Assembly: GCA_030760725.1 (NCBI GenBank)
Contig: JASWHV010000002.1
Location: forward strand, 66,225,900 to 66,289,899
Length of the DNA stretch: 64,000 nt
Direction of reading: 5' to 3'
Source: Neostapfia colusana
Lineage: Eukaryota > Streptophyta > Magnoliopsida > Poales > Poaceae
Of this stretch, positions 55,554 to 64,000 are shown piece by piece. How positions within the stretch are numbered: the stretch's first letter is position 1; every line of letters starts with the position of its first letter. Both the position numbers and the translations under genes were made by a program. The notes under the pieces are model-generated. The model was given only the letters and a program-made list of their open reading frames with translations, made no database searches and was not told the origin of the DNA.

Positions 55554-58046
55554 ATACCCAAGACTGCCTTTTGAACACGGTATGGTTCGTATGAATATAC
55601 CGTTATGTCTTTTGGTTAAACGAATGCACCCGCATACTTCATGTACCTCATGAATAAGGTCTTCATGGAGTACTTGGACAAGTTCGTTGTGGTTTTCATC
55701 GACGATATTATGGTTTATTCAAAAAGTGAGGAAGAACATGAAGAACATTTGAGATTGACATTGCAGAAGCTCCGAGAGCATCAATTGTATGCCAAGCTCA
55801 GCAAGTGTCAATTTTGGCTAAAGGAGATATCGTTCCTAGGCCACATCATCTCCAAGGAAGGAGTATCGGTTGATCCCAGAAAAGTGCGAGATGTTCTTAA
55901 GTGGAACCAACCGCAAAACGTGAGGGATATTTTGAGTTTTCTTGGGATGGCTGGATACTACCGACGTTTCATCAAGGACTTCTCCAAGATAGCGAAGCCT
56001 ATGACGGAGCTACTAATGAAAGGAAAAGCCTTCAAATGGACCCCAGCGTGCCAAGAAAGTTTTGAGGAGCTCAAGAAAAGGCTAACCACAGCACCGGTTT
56101 TGGTATTGCCGCACGTGAGCAAGAGCTTTGACATATATTGTGACGCATCAAGACAAGGGCTCGGATGCGTGCTCATGCAAGAAGGACAAGTGGTATCCTA
56201 TGCGTCGAGACAACTAAAGAAACACGAGCTGAATTACCCCACACATGTCTTGGAGCTCGCAGCCGTGGTGCATGCATTGAAGATTTGGAGACATTATATC
56301 CTTGGCCATCGATGTGAGATCTATACGGATCATAAAAGCCTCAAGTATATATTCACCCAAATGGATTTGAATTTGAGGCAACGTCGATGGTTGGAACTCA
56401 GTAAGGATTATGATGTTGGAATCAACTATCACCTCGGAAAGGCCAATGTAGTGGTTGATGCATTGAGCCGGAAGGGAGCATGTCACCAACTCACGGTTCG
56501 GGAGCTACCACCCGAGCTACGCAAGGAGTTCGGACGGTTACATCTCAGGTTCTTGAACGAGATGGAAGTGATGGAACTCCACTCTTCGCTGGAACAAGAG
56601 ATAAGAGATGGCCAAGCAATGGATGAGGAAATCCAGGAGATCAAGGAAAGAATCCGACAAGGCATAGAAAAGGACTTCAAAGAAGACGAGAAGGGTACGC
56701 TTTGGTTAGGAAAAAGGATGTGTGTGCCAAACGTGAAGCACATCCGCGACACGATATTAAAGGAGGCACATGACTCACCTAATTCCATACATCCCGGCAG
56801 TACAAAGATGTACAAGGACTTGAAGACTTGTTATTGGTGGGATGGTATGAAGAGGGACATAGCTGAATATGTTGCCCTATGCGACACATGCCAACGGGTT
56901 AAGGCCGAATATCAAAGACCCGCTGGACTGTTGCAACCATTGAAAGTACCCGAGTGGAGATGGGAAGACATCAGTATGGATTTCATCGTCGGATTGCCAA
57001 GTACTCGGTTGGGTTACGACTCCATCTGGGTTATCGTGGACCGATTAATGAAAACAGCTCATTTTCTTCCTGTTAAAACTACGTACCGCGTGGCACATCT
57101 AGCCAAGCTGTACATGGAGCAAATCATGTGCCGCCATGGAGTCCCGAAGAGAATAGTCTCAGATCAGGGTTCTCAGTTTACCTCTAGGTTCTATAGGAAG
57201 CTACATGAGGCTATGGGTACACGACTGGATTTCAGCTCCGCTTATCACCCGCAAACTGACAGGCAAACAGAAAGGACAAACCAAATTTTGGAAGAAATGT
57301 TGAGAGCTTGCGCCTTGAAACATGGGCATAGTTGGGATAGGAGCTTGCCGTATGCCAAATTCTCATATAACAACAGCTATCAAGCTAGCTTGAAGATGTC
57401 ACCTTTCGAAGCATTGTACGGTAGACGGTGTAGAACACCGCTGTTTTGGAATGTGACCAGAGAGAACCAAGTATTTGGACCCGAAGTGCTGCAAGAAGCT
57501 GAGAAGCAAGTCCAAACGATACGGGAGAACTTGAAGGCTGCCCAGTCACGACAAAAAGGCTATGCGGACAATAGGTGAAGAAAGTTGACCTTTGAAGTAG
57601 GAGACTTCGTATATCTTATGGTATCGCCTATCCGAAGCCAACGATGTTTCAACATCAAAGGCAAGCTAGCACCTCGCTACATCGGACCATTTAAGATTTT
57701 TGGCAAGCGAGGGGAGGTAACCTATCAACTAGAGTTCCCGATGCACCTCTCCGACGTGCATGACGTGTTTCACATATCCCAGCTCAAGAAGTGCTTGAGA
57801 GTACCAGAAGAACAAGTAACGATGGATGAACTTGAGCTTCAAGAAGATCTGACCTATGAAGAGCACCTTGTATGAATTTTGGATGTAAAGGAAAGGGTCA
57901 CGAGGAACAAAGTGATCCGTTGGTGCAAGGTACAATTGAGCCATCACACGGAAGCCAAAGCTACATGGGAGCGTGAAGAAGACATCAAGGCAGAATTCCC
58001 TCATCTATTCTCCACTATCAAATCTCGAGGGCGAGATTCAATTTAA
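55554..58046 (+). pseudogene. E7 left Pol fragment, from mid-RT
   Basis: Starts inside reverse transcriptase (IPKTAF region) right after the LTR fragment, so PBS, gag, protease and the first half of RT are gone. It continues through FIDD, RNase H, integrase (PQTDRQTER, where the usual Gly is Arg) to a chromodomain-like end. Stops in frame at 55572, 55617, 57576 and 57873. The longest open part is 55641-57578 (645 codons). Non-functional. Confidence 0.9.
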
Positions 58047-58058
58047 GGCGGGTAGGTT
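58021..58058 (+). promoter_or_regulatory. E7 inverted repeat and polypurine tract
   Basis: AATCTCG-AGGG-CGAGATT at 58021-58038, followed by AAGGCGGGTAGGTT next to the LTR start. The tract is interrupted by pyrimidines compared with the other families. The inverted repeat overlaps the last pol codons. Confidence 0.7.
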
Positions 58059-58210
58059 TGTGACACCCTCAATTTCGATTTCTGCATGCATTCATATTTT
58101 ATATAGAGAAAACATTTTAAAAGAAGTGGAAACAGAAAAAGAATCAAAAGGATAGCCGAAAAGAGCTAATTCCAGTTCACCGAGAAGCACCGAAGACATT
58201 TCCCGCGGCC

Positions 58211-59030
58211 CGCTGGCCACGTGGCGCCTTCGGAGCCCATCACCGCAAAGGGGGAGAGGTCCATCGCTAACTGGCTACTTGGCAGGCTCGGAGCTTTCCT
58301 CTGAAAAGGGGCGAGGTCCGACCCCGTGGGACACGTGTTGGTCCGGGAGCTAGCCTCTGCGGAGAAGCGAGGCCAGCCCCGTAGGACACGTGTCGCCTTC
58401 GGAGCTAGTCACTGAGGAAAAGGGAGGACCAGCCGCGTGGGACACGTGTCGCTCTCGGAGCTCACCTCCGAGAGGTCCGGCACTACTGGACACGTGTCAC
58501 CTCCGGAGCTCATCTCCGGGAAGTCCGGTCCTACTGGACACGTATCATCCTTGGAGCTCAGTTCCGAGGAGAAGGCACTGCAGGACACGCGTCAGCCTCA
58601 GAGCTCACCTCCGAGAGGTTCCGCCCTGCTTGACACGTGTCATCCTCGGAGCCCATCTCCGAGATCAAAGGAGGTCCGACGCTGTTGGACACGTGTCAAC
58701 CTCGGAGCTCGTTCCTGAGGAGAAAGGAAGTTTGACGCTACTGGACACGTGGCATTCTCGGAGCCCGCCTCCGAAGAGAGGGGAGGTCCGGCTCTGACAC
58801 ATGGCACTCTCGGAGCTCACCTCCGAAGAGAGGGGACGTCCGGCACTAACACATGGCATACGTGGAACTCGCCTCTGAGGGAGAGGGAGATCCCGCCCGC
58901 CAGGACGCGTGGCGCACGCGGAGCTCGCCTCTGAGGAAGAGGGAGGTCTCGCCCGCCTGACACGCGGCACAACCGGAGCCCGCCTCTGTGGAAAAGGGAG
59001 GCCCGGCCTCTGCTAGGCACGTGGAGCCTC
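58211..59030 (+). repeat. Degenerate tandem array with CACGTG and CTCGGAG...CTCCGAG
   Basis: About 14 units of 48-65 bp. A typical unit has GGACACGTGTC followed by the inverted repeat CTCGGAG-CTCAC-CTCCGAG. Perfect CACGTG at 58218, 58332, 58387, 58443, 58491, 58634, 58690, 58746 and 59018; other units have CACGTA, CACGCG or CACATG. The array ends about 210 bp before the TATA box. CACGTG (G-box) and ACGTGTC (ABRE core) are known plant bZIP/bHLH binding sites. Confidence 0.88.
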
Positions 59031-59234
59031 CGGAGCTCATCACCACGGAGGTGACGAGATCTTAAGCAGTTTTTCTCCTGTACGCGCGGGAATACCCGAT
59101 ACTGAGGAAACCGACACGAATTCCACGTTGCTACTGCACCGAATCAATTGAAGATAAGTTGTTAAGATTAAAAAATAATTTGAATAGGACTCTTATTTGA
59201 AATCCATTCAGAGTATGACTTTTCTTTTTCTGGT

Positions 59235-59243
59235 TATAAATAG
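59235..59243 (+). promoter_or_regulatory. Family E TATA box
   Basis: TATAAATAG in an otherwise GC-poor stretch downstream of the CACGTG array; a start site near 59265-59275 would follow. Confidence 0.6.
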
Positions 59244-59769
59244 AACCTGAAACAACCCCTTGGTCGTAACATCTTTTCTAAGCCGACAACTTAGAAGCCC
59301 TAGCCCCCAAAACTCGCCGAGCTAAACCCCTTCGCCGGAGTTTGACCACTGGAGAGACCGCCGACGAGCCCAGACACGATCACCATCGCCGGAGGAGAGC
59401 CGACGATCTGTTTTTGCTTGGAGGAAGGACCCGAAGGAAGTAAGGTAGGTCTCCATTACCACCTTACGACGAGATCGCGGTTTTCTTTGCATCTGTTTTC
59501 TTTGATCCCTTCGAACAGAAGCTTTTCATGTGGACAGATCACGTGTTGATCGGTTTGATCTAGAGTCAAGATCATCGCCATGTCCGCACTTGATCTTTAC
59601 ACCTCTGTTCATCGTAAAAACCCATGCAAGCCATGCAAGAACACGTACAAACTGATATAATAAAAACAACACCACAGGATTAGCATGCATATGCACCATT
59701 GCATCTTGAGCAAAGTTTTTGCATGATGATCGATTGCTGTGAATCTTGTATATGCGTGATCTTGAGTAG

Positions 59770-61143
59770 AAAGACAAGCTCAGGAAGCTATCTACGACAA
59801 GCTACTACAACAAGACTTCGAGATCCGTGAGCAACAGAAGCCACAGGAATAAGGCAAGTGCCCCTTGACCATATTGATCCCATGTTTTTAAAGCTGTTTT
59901 GTTTGCGGAAACTGTGAATGCTTGAGTCAACTTGATGGGAAATCCTTTATATGAGTTTACTAGTTTTGTTAACCACCCTTGTCACCGGGAAAGTTGATGA
60001 GTCGTGTATGGTCGTTTGTTTTGCTTTTATGCTTCGCTGAGTCCACGGGATATGGGAAGCGATAGAAGGTGTCTAGCTACTGCACTCATACGAATAAAGA
60101 TAATGAGAACTTGATGTTGATAATGAACATGAATCGGGGGAGATCTAGGCAAGCTTGGTTTGTGGATGAGGAAGAATGAGATGGTGGCTTACTTGACGTA
60201 GATCTAAGGACCGGTTCATGCGAGCCATGCAAGGAATACAGTGCCACCACAAGGCCAAATATGGGTGCGGCTTAGCTGAATAATTAGGTAAGTTACTAGA
60301 TTGTTATGGACCATGGAAGGCGCGGGGAATGGGAGTCGAGTGAGGACTGCCCTGGGAACTGCATGGCACAAGAGGGGGCCCGTAGGTGGGAGAATGGTGA
60401 TTCGAGCCTGCTAGTAAAACCTTAATAAGTCCATACATCTAGTAGCCCCTTTGTAAAGGCTATTTTGTGATCTCTTGGCCGTACACCGACGGTTGTGTAC
60501 TGGTAAAATTGAGGTTCTGCAGTCGCCGACGGGTGAGGAAATCACAAACTTGTGGGTAAAGTGGTGCACCTCTGCAGAGTGTAAAACTATCATGATAGCT
60601 GAGATTACGGTCACAAGCGCCTGGCCAACTCACATGATTAGATGGGAGGTTTGGGATGGTTATTGGGATGGTATTTGGTTTGGTTATTGGTTTGGTGATG
60701 GTTTGGTCTTTGGATTTGGTTTTCGGGACTATTGAGTCCGAGTAATAAGATTGGTTGCATGACTGTTGAGTCATGGCAATGAGATTTGATCTCGGTTATG
60801 AGATGGACTTGAATATGAGATGAGATGGTAGTGAATACGAGATGGTATTCATGAGCATGTGAAAAGTTGAGAAATATAAATGTTCGGATGAGATATGAAA
60901 AGTGGTGAATCATGATGGAAGTATGTTGATGTTTGTTACATTCACTTAAAGCTTGTTGCTGTTTTTATCATGATTTGTGAAATAAACTTTGCTTTTATGC
61001 AATGAACCTTTTTATACCTACCTTTTTGTAAGCTACATGTCATACTTTCTGCACTTACTGAGTTCGTCATATACTCACCCTTGCATTATCATACATCATC
61101 AGCAACATGAGAGGAGTACTATGAAGACCACGTGGAGTATTAG
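59770..61143 (+). pseudogene. Split LTR reading frame, family E copy, decayed
   Basis: Exon a 59770-59853 (after TTGAGTAG, before GC donor GCAAGTGCC) and exon b 61103-61143 (after CATCATCAG, ending TAG). Phases equal those in families A-C. Exon a contains CAAGCTCAGGAA, near the family C CCTGCTCAAGAG. A TAA near the end of exon a and a TGA early in exon b (probably from CGA) break it. Confidence 0.38.
60640..60730. repeat. Low-complexity TTGG-rich tract
   Basis: Irregular repeats of TTGGTTTGG and GGGATGGT inside the family E LTR. The tract gives a spurious aromatic/Gly-rich open frame. Confidence 0.75.
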
Positions 61144-61416
61144 GCGTGTAATCTACCCTCAACCTTGCCTGTGGAGTGGGGATGGAGCCGCTGCTGCTGC
61201 TTAGTTTGCTTCCGCTATAGTTTAGAAGACTTCCGCTGCTAGAATAAGACTTCCGCTGCAATAAAGATTGATGTAATAAAGTACTTGAATCTATTCATTC
61301 GTGGTTATATATATTCTGAATTCAGTTTATGGATTATATGTCTATGTGTGATGAACATCCTGGGCACACATATGCATTAGTCCAGGTTCCGTGGTTTTTC
61401 CACAGAACCGAGGCGT

Positions 61417-61765
61417 CACAGATTGGTATTAGAGCCATGGTTGATTGTAGGTCACACGCCTAGATAAGGTCACAGATTGGTATCAAGCTACCAGGGTTGA
61501 CTGTAGATCACAAGCCTATATAGAAATCACAGATTGGATTTAGAAACCATGGTTGACTGTAGGTCACAAGCCTAGATTGATCACAGATTGGTAGCAGAAC
61601 CACGGTTGACCGTAGCACACAAGCCTAGTCACAGATTGGTATTAGGAGCCACGCTGAACATATAATGCAAGCTAGGTAGAATGCATAGATTGGCATTAGA
61701 ACCCCATTGACCATAGGACAAAGTCAAAGATTGGTAGTCACAGATTGGTATCACCCCAAACCACA
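61417..61765 (+). repeat. Tandem repeats of the PBS region
   Basis: A unit of about 54 bp starting CACAGATTGGTATTAGAGCC recurs at 61417, 61471, 61528, 61582, 61630, 61684, 61735 and 61749 (the last two are short). The first unit straddles the LTR end and contains the true PBS at 61424. Later units keep GATTGGTA followed by weaker tRNA complementarity, and several keep a GGTTGACTGTAG-like middle. Confidence 0.87.
61424..61436 (+). promoter_or_regulatory. E7 right primer-binding site
   Basis: TGGTATTAGAGCC: one mismatch to the initiator tRNA-Met complement (T for C at position 7). Three bases after the LTR. Confidence 0.8.
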
Positions 61766-62023
61766 TAGGACCCCCATTGAGTAAGCCTTGAATAGGAGTT
61801 GTGTGCTGAACTTTTGTTATGATTGTTGTGCTTGAGTGCTCAGTGTGAGTTGTGGGACGCTTCAGCGTTCTCCATATCCACACATAGTAGAGAGATGTGA
61901 GATGCTTCGGCACTTGTTCACATCCTCATATAGGATGATATATAGTCCATTCACCTTGATGCATATAGTTGGAGGGATCACTCTAAACTTCTAACCTCTA
62001 TTCTTCTCAACTCTCCCTCACAG
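61766..62023 (+). other. E7 leader before gag
   Basis: No gene seen. It ends in a pyrimidine-rich tract with CTAAC and CTCACAG directly before the gag ATG at 62024, a strong acceptor-like context. Confidence 0.55.
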
Positions 62024-64000
62024 ATGGTTAGAGGAAACATCGGCTGTCAAGGGAGGAACATCCGTGGCAAACAAGAGGATGACCACGTTGAGGTTCCTGA
62101 GAATGACAACCCCGGAGCTGCTGCAAACAACCTGGAACGGTTGATGGCCATGCAGAACCAGATATGCAAACTATGATCCAAACTTTGAGTCAGCTGCAAT
62201 CCAACAACAACAGCAACCCCGTACCTGCACCACCGCCACCACCACAGCCACCACCGCCAGCTCACAACAGGCTGGGAGAGTTCATGAGGTCTCGACCGCC
62301 TACTTTCTCACAAGCTAATGACCCCATGGAGGCCAATGACTGGTTGAAGTCCATGGAAAAGAAGCTTGCCATAGTTCAGTGCAATGACCGAGAGAAGGTT
62401 CTCTACGCATCACACCAACTCATGGGAGTAGCCGCTGACTAGTGCGATGCTCTATGCAACGCTCATGACAACCCGGAGACTATCACTTAGGTTGAATTCA
62501 AGGAGAGTTTCCGCTCTCATTGCGTCCCTGTGGGAGTCATGATGCTCAAAAGACAAGAGTTTGAAGGTCTCTGCCAAGGCAAGAAGAGCGTGAATGAGTA
62601 CCTTAACAAGTTCACGCAGCTGTCAAGGTATGCCCCTGAAGATGTCAACTCGGACCAACGGAAGCAGTACTTGTTCATGAGAGGGTTGAACAATGAGATC
62701 CAAGTTCAGCTCCTCAACAATGATTATGCAAGCTTCCAGAAACTTGTTGGCAAAGCTATAGTGGTTGAGAGCAAGATCCGAGAGATCTAGCAAGAGGGCA
62801 AGAGAAAGATGCCATACCAGACACAAGGGAGCAACGTACGCCCTCGGTACATGCCCCCAGCTGCACCACAGTATGGATCGTCTACTTCTACTTTTTGCCC
62901 CAACCAACCACCACAGCAACGTCCTGTCATGCAAGCACCTCGTGTGCCTTTGCCTTCTGCACCCCGTCCAAACATGGGTGCTTATACTCAAAACCACCCT
63001 CATCCCAACGCCCCTGCTGTCTTGGGCAACAAGGCATGCTTTGCATGCGGAGAAACGGGACACTTTGCAAGTCAGTGCCCGAGGAAAGTTTCTGTACAAC
63101 AAAGCAACGCGCCCAAGCAGAACCCATGGCTCAACGGAGGAGCGATGCAAGATAACCGTGGAAAACAGAACTACGCTCGTGGCAATGTGAACCATGTCTC
63201 TGCTAAGGAAGTGCAACAGGCTGAGGACATCGTGATTGGTATGTTCCTTGCCAACTCCAACCCAGCCACCATCTTATTTGATTCCGGAGCATCGCATTCA
63301 TTCATATCATCTAAGTACGTTGCCAAGTATAATCTACCCATATCACACTTGAAATATACTATGTTGGTTAATTCTCCCGGTGGAGAGATGATGACTAATA
63401 TAGTATGTCCGAAAGTTAACCTTAAAATAAGGGGGGTAGACTTCCTTGCCAACCTCATTGTCTTGGATTCCCAAGGGCTTGACATAATACTCAGAATGGA
63501 TTGGTTAAGCAAGCACAACGGAGTGATCCAATGTGCTAAGAGGAGCGTGCAGTTGACAAACGAGCACGATACTCGTATCGAGTTTGAGTCAGCCCAACCG
63601 GCAACCGAGAAGGCAATGTTGAACCACGTCGAAGGAACAACATTGGACAATATTCCGGTGGTTCAAGAATTTTTGGACGTGTTTCCGGAAGAACTTCCAG
63701 GTATGCCACCTGACTGGGACATTGAGTTTTCCATTGACTTGGTACCCGGAACTGCACCTATAGCAAAGAGACCATATAGGATGCCCGTTAACGAACTAGT
63801 GGAGCTCAAGAAGCAAATTCAGGAGCAGCTAGAGAAGAGTTTTATATGCCCAAGTTCGTCACTGTGGGGAGCCCCCGTGCTCTTCGTGGACAAGAAGGAT
63901 GGGACTCAAAGGATGTGTGTGGATTATAGGTCTCTCAATGAGGTGACAATCAAGAACAAGTACCCTCTGCCCCGTATAGAGGACATGTTCGACCAGATGA
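62024..64000 (+). pseudogene. E7 right Gag-Pol, truncated by window end
   Basis: Starts MVRG after CTCACAG. A one-base change near 62155 shifts the frame; the main frame then runs from 62164. In-frame TAG stops at 62440, 62488 and 62788; the first two fall where Trp is conserved in other Gag proteins (TGG to TAG). Features: Pro-rich gag linker, capsid-like NDWLKSMEK, CCHC knuckle near 63040-63085, protease DSGASHSF near 63280, start of reverse transcriptase to the window edge (YPLPRIEDM). Not functional in gag; pol is open as far as seen. Confidence 0.9.

Larger units (their letters stand above)
58059..61420 (+). repeat. E7 complete LTR (family E), shared by two interiors
   Basis: 3362 bp, TGTGACACCC...GAGGCGTCACA. 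It contains the CACGTG repeat array, a TATA box, the split reading frame, and poly(A)-type AATAAA signals near 60980 and 61259-61278. The tract 59300-59450 is GC-rich and free of ATG, followed by GTAAGG/GTAGGT donor-like sites. Confidence 0.92.
40251..64000 (+). mobile_element. E7: family E composite with shared LTR, interrupted by E6
   Basis: Order: LTR fragment (40251-40487 and 55075-55549), pol fragment from mid-RT (55554-58046), PPT, full LTR (58059-61420), PBS, gag-pol (62024 to beyond 64000). One LTR serves as 3' LTR of the left part and 5' LTR of the right part, with no target duplication between. The left flank AATGT (40246-40250) is the candidate TSD; the partner is off-window. Confidence 0.85.

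Noticed and set aside
60475..60735. 86-codon frame rich in Trp, Gly and Phe
   Set aside because: Product of the TTGG low-complexity tract.
61417..61765. CRISPR-like array
   Set aside because: The repeats are imperfect tandem copies of the LTR/PBS junction in a plant element, without unique spacers.
58059..64000. Right part of E7 as an independent insertion beside the left part
   Set aside because: There is only one LTR between PPT and PBS and no target duplication; a shared LTR fits better.

Overview
This window is intergenic plant DNA, most likely from a grass. It is a stack of Ty3/Gypsy LTR retrotransposons inserted into one another, and I found no host gene, rRNA gene or tRNA gene. All pol regions have the order protease, reverse transcriptase, RNase H, integrase, and end in a chromodomain-like segment. 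Primer-binding sites match initiator tRNA-Met. LTRs of 3.3 to 4.1 kb suggest Tekay/Del-type chromoviruses. The grass assignment and clade names are inference; the element boundaries are read directly from TG...CA ends and 5-bp target duplications (TSDs).

Left block, 1-33900. A family A element (E1, minus strand) enters from the left; its 5' leader (1-715) and 5' LTR (716-33587) are in view. That LTR was interrupted twice: by a solo LTR of family B (E2, 3894-7625, TSD CGGCA) and by a complete family C element (E3, 7877-33055, TSD AATAT). E3's own 3' LTR was then split by a second family A element (E4, 10785-23434, TSD AAACT). To the right of E1 lie a CACTA-type transposon end (33588-33760) and an older family A LTR fragment (33761-33900).

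Right block, 33901-64000. A decayed family D element (E5, minus strand) is cut at 40250 by a family E composite (E7, plus strand). E7 reads: LTR fragment, pol fragment, full LTR, gag-pol fragment, so one LTR is shared by two internal regions. E7's first LTR was split by a complete family B element (E6, 40488-55069, TSD GAGCT). E6 has LTRs of identical length (4069 bp) with only one difference noticed, so it is the youngest insertion and has an open gag-pol.

How the parts work together. Gag packages RNA; protease matures the polyprotein; RT/RNase H copy RNA from a tRNA-primed start; integrase with its chromodomain inserts the copy, probably into heterochromatin. E6 looks intact. E3 has full-length gag and pol in two frames plus an extra ORF upstream of gag. 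E4 lacks the gag N-terminus but keeps pol.

Most interesting: (1) E3's extra ORF (28703-29482) begins with a gap-free, in-register match to the histone H3 tail around Lys9. (2) The LTRs of families A, B, C and E each carry a two-exon reading frame with identical intron phases and a bias to silent changes. (3) Start codons in families B, C and E sit directly after splice-acceptor-like AG. (4) Family E has an array of primer-binding-site-like repeats and a promoter-proximal array of CACGTG repeats. (5) A short inverted repeat sits beside the polypurine tract in all five families.
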